Assembly (NCBI GenBank): GCA_054601695.1
Contig: BAAHQB010000060.1
Coordinates: 124,001 to 188,000 of the forward strand
From: Amorphochlora amoebiformis
Lineage: Eukaryota > Cercozoa > Chlorarachniophyceae
Length of the DNA: 64,000 nt
Reading direction: 5' to 3'
The notes beneath the pieces are model-generated. The model made no database searches, had not been told where the DNA came from, and worked only from the letters and a program-made list of their open reading frames with translations. Shown here one piece after another: positions 1-64,000 of this stretch. Numbering within the stretch: position 1 is the stretch's first letter; each line of letters starts with the position of its first letter. Both the position numbers and the translations under genes were made by a program.

Positions 1-23712
<23,712 letters not shown>

Positions 23713-23873
23713 CCTTGGAATTTTGCGAGGAAGTCGAAAAGATATTCAGAGTACAGAACTAGACTTTTTAATTTGTCGGCAGTGGTGTAAACAGATTTGC
23801 ACATCAGAGCGCGAGTTTCCCTCCGAAAAGCTGCAAAACTGAGAATAATAATACCAGAAAGGGAATCAGCACA
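23713..23873. promoter_or_regulatory. Shared divergent 5' region, UxaA-like gene / two-TM gene
   Basis: Only 161 bp separate the two inferred start codons, so both promoters and both 5' UTRs must fit here or overlap the opposite first exon. The stretch has no TA array and no clear TATA box. Its function is inferred from gene orientation alone. Confidence 0.45.
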
Positions 23874-27612
<3,739 letters not shown>

Positions 27613-27781
27613 GCGCTTGTGTGTACGTGTTCTTTTATTCGTATGTGTATTATTTGTGGGGTGTGTTCACCTTGCATAAATCTATATGATATATTATATA
27701 TGTATAACTATGCATGTATATTATAAAAGGTTCTATCTCATATCTAAATATACATATATATATATATATATACAAATTATA

Positions 27782-27820
<39 letters not shown>

Positions 27821-27979
27821 TTATATACATATATATATATATATGTGTGTGTGTATCTATATTTATTCATTTATGCGTATAGGTACACATTGTACAGATA
27901 ATAATTCCGAGACAAACATATATATATATATATGTGTGTATATATATTTATATATTAGAAGTATATTATATACATATAC

Positions 27980-28102
<123 letters not shown>

Positions 28103-28115
28103 TCTTCTCTACCCC

Positions 28116-28116
<1 letters not shown>

Positions 28117-28155
<39 letters not shown>

Positions 28156-28200
28156 CCTGGCTATCTCTTCTCTCTCCGTGTCTCTATTCTTTTACTCTCT
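28117..28200 (+). repeat. CT-rich (pyrimidine) microsatellite
   Basis: A run of CT dinucleotides with some interruptions sits at the right end of a TA array. It is one of several GA/CT tracts that abut TA arrays in this window. Confidence 0.85.
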
Positions 28201-28570
28201 GCTTATCTCCATAATAGGCCTCATGCGACTGACGGGGTATAAAGTTGTGCGCAGTATTTAAAACGGAAACGTAAGTAACTTAGTGAAGTTTCATCTACTA
28301 TCTACAAGTAGAGAAAGTGGTGAGTTTTGATGTGTTGCCGGTCTTAAGCCTGTATCGCCAGCGTGGAGATCTCTAAACATCATTGGATCTGCGCTGAAAG
28401 TTTAGGATAATTAAGAATTACCTAGATTATGAAAAATGCGAGCTTATGCCTAGCATCAATTATATACTATGCGCGTGAATGTATATCTATATAATATATA
28501 TACATATATATATATACGTTATATATATATATATATATACATACCGTATGATGTACATGTATATACACAC

Positions 28571-28617
<47 letters not shown>

Positions 28618-28618
<1 letters not shown>

Positions 28619-28639
28619 CTAGTATATACTAGATATACT

Positions 28640-28698
<59 letters not shown>

Positions 28699-29038
28699 TA
28701 TATTTATATCGTATTATATAAATATTGTTACAAATATATATATCTAGTCTGTAGGGTATATATATCACTTAATCTAGTAATCTAGAGTAATACATACTAG
28801 ATACATGCTAGATATGTATACATGTACACATGTGTAGGTATATCATCTAGATCATAGGTATACAGTGAGTAGTGCCTACAGTGTCTACTAGTCTAGAGTG
28901 TAGTAGACTACTAGTAGTAATACTCTAGATGCTACATCTTGCTAGCTTGTACTAGTTGTAGTACGCTAGTCGTATAATATCAAATCATAATACCCACTGC
29001 GAGTGTAGTCCGACTAATTAGTTAGAGTCTAGAATTAT

Positions 29039-29074
<36 letters not shown>

Positions 29075-29172
29075 TAGTATATATACAAAATACTATACTA
29101 ACTTACTAGTAGTTATAATCGTCATGATCGACGAGTATATCTAGCTAGATATACTAGATATATCTAGTATAT
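28618..29172. repeat. CTAG-rich patch
   Basis: I count about 25 occurrences of the palindromic tetramer CTAG in roughly 550 bp, mostly as TCTAGT, ACTAGA or CTAGTA. There is no fixed period. The patch follows a TA array and lies between two convergent genes. It has no open reading frame of note. Confidence 0.8.
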
Positions 29173-29566
29173 TTCCATCTAGTCCATATAGCGTATACGT
29201 ATTGCCTACCAGAAGACTCAACAACTAATGTGCCAGTTTGATATGTATATGATTGTATATAATTAGGATTGAATTTAGCATTGGGCTGGTTGGGGGCCGC
29301 CGATTCTGAGATCAGCACGCCGCTTGAAAGTTAACCGTGAGTCAGTGACGTCGATCCACATTATTGACGAGACTGCGAAGCCCAATAATCTAGATAATAT
29401 AACTGCCCTTCCATATCCTACACAGTGTATAGTAGTGCAAGGTATAGCGAAGTGCCGTCTCATGAGCACGTGAGACTCTAGAGACTCGGCGATGTTGTCT
29501 CGCGCAGGTCGATCCCAAACCTTGTGCGTGCTCTCGCGCGCTCTCTAGCACGTGTCCTGGCACCCT

Positions 29567-30611
<1,045 letters not shown>

Positions 30612-30901
30612 GATGCGTTCGTTGACGCAGCCACAGCTAAGAGATCAGGAGATGAGTCTCTGAAAATGTCCACCGGGAGTCCGGGACTGTCACTCTAATG
30701 ATCCACATTGATATACGCATATCTGTTTTCAGATAGCTCCAGTTGAGACACGTGTCACATCGGAAAAGACTCATGGCAGGTTGCGTCATCACCACTCCGT
30801 TCCTTTCCATTTTGCTGCATTTCTGCACCTGTATCATTCCAAGGGTCTATGAAAGGAATATATAACTTCTACTTTCATATCTACCAAAAGGAACAGAAAA
30901 A
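30612..30901. promoter_or_regulatory. Shared divergent 5' region, RAB4 / WW-domain gene
   Basis: There are 290 bp between the two start codons, free of TA arrays. The stretch ends with an A-rich segment just before the WW-gene ATG. A promoter role is inferred from layout; I see no defined core element. Confidence 0.45.
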
Positions 30902-34891
<3,990 letters not shown>

Positions 34892-35081
34892 GGTCTGCTG
34901 GAATTAAACAGATCTAGATTTAGGCACGAATCGCAAAAAAGTGGTTTGCATGCACCGTGGATTTTTGTTGAGTATATTAGTCCCAGAAGTTACTTGAAAG
35001 CAGAAGGAAACTATCATTTGATCCGTGTGTAATTCTGAGCAAGATAGTACGGTACAATCTATCCAGTGTATATGTGTATCA

Positions 35082-35143
<62 letters not shown>

Positions 35144-35174
35144 TCATGATTTATATACATATATATATATATAA

Positions 35175-35238
<64 letters not shown>

Positions 35239-35414
35239 ATATGAAGTTGTAGATGTGCACATTCGCTATCGTACTGAGTACGGCGGATATGACCAGCCAC
35301 CAGAGTATGGCTACGTAGTACGGTACGTATACTAGCTATAGTCATGATCATCAGTAACGTACACGTGGGTCACGGTCCGGATTAAGATATAAAATTAAAA
35401 TTGAAATCTGCCTA
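34892..35414. other. Convergent intergenic region (WW gene / SR gene)
   Basis: It contains the WW-gene 3' flank, a TA array at about 35082-35235 with one short interruption, and about 170 bp of ordinary sequence at 35236-35414 without a supported exon. Confidence 0.6.
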
Positions 35415-41906
<6,492 letters not shown>

Positions 41907-41964
41907 CCTTCCGATTGACTCATTCCCCCCCACCCCCCTCGATGCTACACCTCTGCCGCAAACT

Positions 41965-42276
41965 TTGCCCATGGGCATCGACAGTTCACTATCTCTCATC
42001 TCCCAGCGGTATTGTCGTGCCTGGTTGCACGCTATCAGCGCTGTTGTGAGGACAGCAGCATGGCAGAGCCGCGCCATAGGTGCCCCACGATTGCGATTTC
42101 GACGACCCGACGGTGATTTGGGTTGGCAATTGGAGTGCTCTCGCTTGAATGTATGGGTGGAAGCACAGGATGGAGGTCGCATCTGTGCTGAGCAAGATCT
42201 CAGATGGCTACGCACTCATTGCGTTGCCTGCGTTGGAACTTGGAAGACGCCATTTTTCTGGGAGAGCTTTAGGTAG
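41965..42276 (+). CDS. Doubtful 103-codon ORF opposite the SR-gene upstream region
   Basis: An intact plus-strand frame with an ATG runs to TAG in TA-free, fairly GC-rich DNA. It contains stretches that read like protein (RLRFRRPDGDLGW, GGRICAEQDLRWL). No domain is recognised. The opposite strand is also open here and could be an N-terminal extension or 5' UTR of the SR gene, so at most one reading is likely to be right. Confidence 0.2.
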   Translation: MPMGIDSSLSLISQRYCRAWLHAISAVVRTAAWQSRAIGAPRLRFRRPDGDLGWQLECSRLNVWVEAQDGGRICAEQDLRWLRTHCVACVGTWKTPFFWESFR

Positions 42277-42370
42277 GATATCTTGAAAATTAATATCAGG
42301 ATAATAGCTCCTAAGATATTTATGAGCTTTCTCATTTGATATAAATTGCCTAAAATCAACCAAATGAAAT

Positions 42371-42463
42371 CCTTCCAATAACCCTCTAATAATCTTCTGT
42401 TCCTTCCAATAACCCTCTAATAATCTTCTGTTCCTTCCAATAACCCTCTAATAATCTTCTGTT
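42371..42463. repeat. 31-bp minisatellite, three perfect copies
   Basis: Three head-to-tail copies of a 31-bp unit beginning CCTTCCAATAACCCTC lie in the 1.08 kb spacer between the SR gene start and the GT71 stop. A partial fourth unit (CCTTC) follows. Confidence 0.97.
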
Positions 42464-42475
42464 CCTTCTAAACCG

Positions 42476-42715
42476 ATGGCGTCCAGCCTGGAAGCTGTTG
42501 ATCTGGCCCTGGGGGACCAGTGGGGGTTAGATGCGGCCGATCTAGGTTGATATAAAAACTTTTTATGCAGGGAAAGTAGTAGATAATATGTGTGTCTAGT
42601 CAGAATGGTGAAACCCCGGCCGATATGGAAGCTGATGCCCTCCCCTGCATTCAGATTGAGGTCTGAGTGCTTCCGGATGGAAAAGCCATTGCTTGCATGG
42701 AAGGCAGAATGGTAA
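42476..42715 (+). CDS. Doubtful small two-exon ORF, 53 aa
   Basis: The reading joins ATG 42476-42525 to 42604-42715 through a 78-bp GT-AG intron, giving MASSLEAVDLALGDQW followed by a basic, Trp-rich tail and TAA. The phase works, but all three frames of such a short island are partly open and no family is recognised. The rest of the spacer 42277-42983 holds the minisatellite and AT-rich sequence. Confidence 0.15.
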
Positions 42716-42983
42716 ATCATAACATCATGAGCTTTGTATCCTAGTGTAGCCCTGGCGAGAATTTACTCAATCTTCAACTATAATAGTAATATTCTTACTA
42801 TTGAATTGTAGCTAAAACTCTACGCTGATAGAGACAATACTCAGACGGTATATTTGTTATATTATCCATGCTCTTACAAACTCTTGAAGTTTAATGATAA
42901 TTATAATTTGAAAATTTTAAATTTGCAATTTGAAAAGCTAGCTATCCCTGGTCCGGGGACTAGAATAATAATCAAGTACGAAC

Positions 42984-48819
<5,836 letters not shown>

Positions 48820-49196
48820 CGACAATAGAAATGGGGGACAAAGAGCCTACCTCTAAACCCCTGCACGTGCTCTGTTCCGGCTTGGATGCCATGATCAGCC
48901 GTCGTAAATTTAGCTCCTCATTTATTTAAACTCGATATTATATTTATATTATTATTAAGATATCAGATATCATATTTATTATTTCGGCTATTCCATTCCA
49001 GGATACCCCAGTCACCTTCGCACGGGAAAAGGGACGTGCCGTGAGACAAGCATACCACACTTTCAAACCCGGAACACAAGAGTTCTTCAGAATATCGAAT
49101 TCGGTCGAAGTAGGGGTCTGCTATTGTGAAGGGCTATGTTTACAATCAGCCGATCCATCGATTCCGCAGGGTCATAAATCCTCCTGAACCCCAGCC
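48820..49196. promoter_or_regulatory. Shared divergent 5' region, GT71 / HAD gene
   Basis: There are 377 bp between start codons. It contains an AT-rich core at about 48915-48990 (TATTTATATTATTATTAAG) without a TA array. A promoter role is inferred from orientation. Confidence 0.45.
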
Positions 49197-54148
<4,952 letters not shown>

Positions 54149-55042
54149 ACTTGTCCAAGTAAACATGCATGTCCAACCCGGTAGAACGAGTTTTGATGAT
54201 GATGACTTCGAGCCAAGAGAGTTGAACAAGCGTTTAGTTATGGGAGTTTAGACGAGGTGTTGAGTCAAGTCTCAGTACGGATGGTCGTGATAGTAAGTCT
54301 TTCAGTGTGCGTAAAAACATTTTTTGTGGTTTTGTCCGGTAAATTTATTTCCAGTTGTATTTATCAAGTGACAAGTCAGGGTTTTTTGTAATCGTAAAAT
54401 GAGTCACGTGGATATGTACTGGTTTGTACAATTACTAGAATTATTACGGTGGTTATTGTACGCATGTACGCCGAGTGAAAATTGCAATATTAGTAAATTG
54501 AACATCTTTCTACGCCAACGCTAGTGTATATCGCACTGAACGCCGGTAATGTAGTTCTCGCATGTACTGTCTGTGTACATGAAGAGGTAGATGTGATAGG
54601 TATGCACTATGTGCGTGACCGTGTAAATACATAATAATGCATGACTCTCCATGTACTCTCTGCACCGTATACGTACGTAACGAATATGTACTAGATATAT
54701 GCACGCATCTGGACCACTCCAGTTCAAATAATACGTACGAACAACGACGTGGCGTAGACCGTTAATTCGAATTTGATCTAACGTAAGTACTTTGAGTACA
54801 CATATCGTACGCATATCATCATGATAGCAATACATGGGTACTGTACGTATTATACTAATTGATAATGATATGTACATATTTGAATTAAACGTACAAACGC
54901 CATTTACACAATACTCATATATCTATTATGTTTCTACTCTGCGCTCAAGGACACGGATATCGATCATGCGCATCTATAATGGTTCTGCGCACACCTGTAA
55001 ATATACATGTACGTTCTCTTGAACTTGATCGATCATGATCAT

Positions 55043-55159
55043 CATCATACATATACATGCCATACATGTCGTGTACGTACGTGTATGGATACTGTGACCA
55101 TATCATCATACATTTACATGCCATACATGTCGTATACGTACGTGCATGGATACTGTGAC
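55043..55159. repeat. 56-bp element, two diverged direct copies
   Basis: Copies at about 55043-55098 and 55104-55159 share CATCATACAT, ACATGCCATACATGTCGT and CGTACGTG with only a few mismatches. They are offset by 61 bp. Confidence 0.85.
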
Positions 55160-55241
55160 GCTTTCTAATTACCTTAATTCAGACACACATGGTCTAGATG
55201 GTGACGGTGTCACCGTAATGATTATGTATTGATACGCATGT

Positions 55242-55382
55242 AGTACGGTTGCCACATGCGCATGCGTAGTACCGTACTAGTACGGTTGCCACATGCGCAT
55301 GCGTAGTACGGTTGCCACATGCGCATGCGTAGTACGGTTGCCACATGCGCATGCGTAGTACGGTTGCCACATGCGCATGCCA
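55242..55382. repeat. 26-bp tandem repeat, five copies, each with a palindromic core
   Basis: Copies start at 55242, 55279, 55305, 55331 and 55357, with an 11-bp interruption after the first. The unit begins AGTACGGTTGCCACATGCGC and contains the palindromes CATGCGCATG and TGCGCA. Copies 2-4 are identical; the last diverges at its final base. A related GCCCATGCGCATGC stands alone at about 55516-55529. Confidence 0.95.
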
Positions 55383-55389
55383 TTAGAAT

Positions 55390-55456
<67 letters not shown>

Positions 55457-55770
55457 CGTAGCATGTACGTAGGTACGCCAGCTAAAGTCAGCGTGCACTA
55501 CTGCAGCTAAATCTTGCCCATGCGCATGCTGTGATAAAGTATGTCGCACAAGTCACTCATCATGCCTAGTAAGCTTAAGTACAAATTAATTATGTAAGCT
55601 TAAATTAATGGTAATCATTAGTATAAGCATGTCATCACGCATGCATATGCTTAAGTTGCACAAGCTACAGGTTTCTCGTGGTACATACATATACGACTTC
55701 GTACGCAATAATACTATTTACCGTCAGCATAATTGTGCATACTCGCATGTGTATGTGTATGAATATATAC

Positions 55771-55887
<117 letters not shown>

Positions 55888-56026
55888 TAATTATAATTTG
55901 AACATATGTGAGTATGTGTGTGTGTGTGTGTGTGTTTATTTGGGTGCCGAAATCCAAAATATAAATTTGATCAAAATTAAAATGACAACAATGGGAAGGG
56001 AAGCTGCAGTCTAAGTGTTTCGAAGG

Positions 56027-60636
<4,610 letters not shown>

Positions 60637-61004
60637 AGGCAGATCACTCCCTCAGCTAGAGGCGAGATTTCGCGACAAAGTTGTCAGCAAAACTAGCTGC
60701 ACGGCAGAGTATAGAGATGTACTTCTGCCCTCTTTGGTCGATCGTTTTCGGGAATTGCAATTCCAGTGGAGTCGTCAACCCCCTGCGCCCCAAGCTTCTT
60801 CCAGGAGAATTAGCCGAAATATACTGTAAGATTTTATGAACTGCGTTTCGAGATAGAGTCCCGGGGATCCCCAGCTCTTTTCTAGGAGAACGATATTCGA
60901 GATCTCTGGATACCGCTAGTGGCGGCGGTAACTTTTCTCTTGGCCGAATCCCACAAAGCAGGTCGTCTGTGTCGTGGCTGCCAAAGAGTGCGGGTTCCGT
61001 AAGA
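60637..61004. promoter_or_regulatory. Shared divergent 5' region, SWC4 / CER1-like gene
   Basis: 368 bp between start codons have ordinary composition and no TA array. Both strands are partly open (a minus-strand frame 60656-61015 spans it), but neither frame resembles a family and the flanking genes have clear starts. A promoter role is inferred. Confidence 0.45.
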
Positions 61005-62730
61005 ATGGCATCCAAGCCAGGCCCTCTCTATACTTTCCCCTGGCATACTCTGGGAAACGCCAAGTATGTCATACTAGCCCCGTTGGCAGTTCATTTCGTA
61101 CTCAAGGGATGGTCTGATGAGAAGCAGGTATGGGCTATGTCGCCACGCGGCCAGCCACACGTTATGAGCACACCACACTGAACCCAAAACACCACCCGAG
61201 AGCCCAAAATTACACTTCACACGCTATTGCTACCTGCGGCCACTCATCTATCCAGCACTCATTCGGTTCCAGCCTGAGATATCCTACCTTCGCTAGGAAC
61301 GATTTGACAATCATATGCTTGTCATTGTTGCTTTGCGGTTCCTCCAGATGTTCATTTGGCAGTTTCTATCAAGGTGATATGACTAGGCTTGTACTATTGG
61401 GAGTTCTAGGGCTTAGAAGGCTCAACAATTTCTTTTTCGTAGATACGAAAGAGTACGCTTTAGGTTGTGATGGTGGTTACGTATCCGTGGTATCAGGTTC
61501 AACCCCATCTCGCTGAGGACACGAATCCAGAAGAAAAACATCGAGTTCGAACAGTTAGACAGGGAGGATGACTGGGATGACTACATACTTCTCCAGGTTG
61601 TCCTAATTTGGCCATCCCGCCAGCATGTGTTCGCTGATGTATATACGTCAGGCGATTTTAATCTCTTTTCTTCATCGTGTGTTGCCTGGATTCAATGAGA
61701 TGCCGCTGTTCAACACCACTGGTAACTATAACAAGTTCCAAGAAGGTATTCTTTACAATAGTCTGAAAATCGATGCAACTCAGGTGCTATCGTCATGGTG
61801 CTTACGCATATCGGTCCAATCGAGTTTGTCTATTACTGGTTACAACCCCTCATACAACTAGATCAATACATAAAGCTCCTTTTTAATATTTAGGTTTCAT
61901 CGTGCTCTCCACCACGATTTCTTATGGCAGAGATATCACAGCCACCACCATGCGTCATTCGTTACGGAGCCAATCTCGGTAATGCGCTTATGTCCCTATC
62001 ACTAGAGTGCTAAGGTCTTTGCGTTTAGGGAACAGTACATCCTTTCATGGAGCACCTGGGATACACCGCGATCTTCTCCACCTCTGTGTTGGTAACTCTA
62101 AAACTTAACCTCACCACCGCACCGCACCGCACCGTACATCCCAGAGGTAATAGACGTGCATTGATTTTAGGTCCCTTACTTATTGGGTGTGCACTCGATT
62201 TTCATCTTCTACGCTTACGGATTAGGGTAATTTTTACTTACACTACATGATATGTCAAGCAAGAGAATGATGGCCGTAGTTTTGGGGTAGAGAATAGAGG
62301 CATATATTATTTTAAAACATAAAAACAGATTCGACTTTTTTAATGCCCTTGGACACTGCAACTTCGAATTCCTACCCTCGATCTTCGTCAAATCACCTCT
62401 CAAATACCTTATTTACACCCCCTCCTTCCATTCATTGCACCACTCCAAGGTACACATTCCCGCCTAACCCTCCAAACCCTGACCACATAGATACCTTCGC
62501 TGACGGTACCTGCTTTAGGTCCACACGAATTATTGCCTTTTCATGCCGATATACGATTATCTCTTCGGGACGTATTGCACGGAGGTACATCTTACAACTC
62601 ATGAGAGAGCCGAATCGATTTTTAGATTGGTGTTGTATGTTTTCTGTACATATCTTGTATTAAGTAAATATGTGTATCTCTTATGCTAAGTATACATAAT
62701 ATATATATTATATACATACATATATATATG

Positions 62731-62778
<48 letters not shown>

Positions 62779-62786
62779 ATTATTAT

Positions 62787-62843
<57 letters not shown>

Positions 62844-63128
62844 TATATACATATATGTATGTATATATATATATATGTATGTATTATAACACACATATAT
62901 ATATATATACATTATAAATATATATATATATTTATATATATATATATATATATTCCAAATCACAGAGCGATCGAACTTACCATAAAGCGTTAAGCACCAA
63001 GAGGGAAGATCTACCTTCTCCTGATGTTATTTTCCTCGCACATGGAGGTATATATACTACCTGTGTCAACGTGTGTTAATAATAAACGAATACATGCCTT
63101 ATATGTGTATATGTGTCTTATACAAATG

Positions 63129-63195
<67 letters not shown>

Positions 63196-63211
63196 ATTAT
63201 ATGTATATATG

Positions 63212-63242
<31 letters not shown>

Positions 63243-63275
63243 ATATATTACAATACAATACATATACGATTTGGC

Positions 63276-63324
<49 letters not shown>

Positions 63325-63494
63325 GTCCAGTACCACACATGTTGCAGATTCCCTTTATCTCGAAGCACCTTGGTAAACAGCGTTTTCAAATCCTATGGTA
63401 GAAAGCTAGATACATATACATGTATATATATATATATATAGGTAAATATACATATATATTTATATATCCGTATATTACAATTTATATATAAAGG

Positions 63495-63537
<43 letters not shown>

Positions 63538-63685
63538 ACATACCCATTGTGTTGTATACATTTACATACATTTGTTTCATTTTAGGTGGATGTACCTAAT
63601 CATGCCGTGGCTATGGGCCATAGTCCCAATTCTTGACCGCTTTGTTTCTCACTTTGAGAACGCCTCAGCCTACATACTGAGAGAG
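61005..63685 (+). CDS. CER1/WAX2-like fatty acid hydroxylase-superfamily protein, continues off the right edge
   Basis: In plants this family (CER1, CER3) makes wax alkanes from very-long-chain aldehydes at the ER; the role here is inferred. Thirteen phase-matched exons (341 codons): 61005-61127, 61297-61373, 61497-61596, 61652-61721, 61784-61838, 61894-61978, 62029-62091, 62171-62226, 62329-62449, 62519-62584, 62966-63047, 63348-63372, 63586-63685. It begins [18 protein letters not shown], as plant CER1 does. Then come [35 protein letters not shown] and the diiron histidine boxes [22 protein letters not shown] and SFHSLHH, followed by [15 protein letters not shown]. Hydrophobic segments are spread between the boxes. 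The exon 63348-63372 is only 25 nt. The donor after 63685 leads into TA sequence to the window end, so the WAX2 C-terminal domain lies outside. Confidence 0.94.
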
Positions 63686-63769
63686 GTTAAGAAGCATATA
63701 TTCACAAATGCATGTGTGTTTGTATATTTTCTTTTTGTAGCATGAGTATTATATATGTGTATATATATG

Positions 63770-63804
<35 letters not shown>

Positions 63805-63823
63805 GTATGATTATATGTGGATT

Positions 63824-63870
<47 letters not shown>

Positions 63871-63947
63871 TGCAATATGTATATGTATATTATATATATA
63901 TATATATATATATATCATACATAAAATATTATATATATAAATATAAG

Positions 63948-64000
<53 letters not shown>

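Noticed and set aside
29275-29469. 64-codon minus-strand frame just downstream of RAB4, and a similar-looking one at 30637-30837
   Set aside because: They share a few words (GATCCACATT) but neither resembles a protein family. Both fit better as 3' and 5' flanks of RAB4.
60656-61015. 119-codon minus-strand frame between SWC4 and CER1-like starts
   Set aside because: It overlaps both well-supported first exons, shows no domain, and can be explained by chance in GC-balanced promoter DNA.

Overview
The window is nuclear DNA of a eukaryote. Every recognisable gene is split by many GT-AG introns, and nearly all the non-exonic DNA is alternating TA (with CA/TG edges). I rebuilt genes by finding islands of ordinary sequence, testing splice sites on both strands, and accepting joins only where codon phase and protein family agreed. 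Nine genes come out: eight assigned to families, one unrecognised.

The lineage cannot be fixed. The CER1-like N terminus and parts of the SWC4/DMAP1 protein read most like plant or algal homologues. A RAB4-type GTPase and a GT71 glycosyltransferase are not typical of land plants. Interstitial tracts of degenerate TTAGGG/CCCTAA suggest a TTAGGG-type telomere. An alga or another protist is my best guess.

Layout. (1) 1-23712, minus: a roughly 24 kb gene of about 41 small exons for a two-module UxaA-family (altronate/galactarate dehydratase-like) protein, cut by the left edge. (2) 23874-27612, plus: an unrecognised two-TM protein. (3) 27613-29566: convergent intergenic DNA with a CTAG-rich patch. 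(4) 29567-30611, minus: RAB4. (5) 30902-34891, plus: a membrane-anchored protein with two WW domains. (6) 35415-41906, minus: an RRM plus RS-domain SR protein. (7) 42984-48819, minus: a GT71 alpha-mannosyltransferase. (8) 49197-54148, plus: a HAD hydrolase of the CECR5/YKR070W type. (9) 54149-56026: convergent intergenic DNA with tandem repeats. (10) 56027-60636, minus: SWC4/DMAP1. (11) 61005 to beyond the right edge, plus: a CER1/WAX2-like fatty acid hydroxylase-superfamily protein.

Four start-to-start (divergent) gene pairs have only 161-377 bp between start codons, and three gene pairs converge. Introns fall into two classes: compact ones of about 50-90 bp, and long ones of about 200-1900 bp that mostly carry TA arrays. 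The genes are unrelated housekeeping or metabolic functions (trafficking, splicing, chromatin, glycosylation, sugar-acid or lipid metabolism). I see no operon-like pathway, transposase, CRISPR array, rRNA or convincing tRNA.
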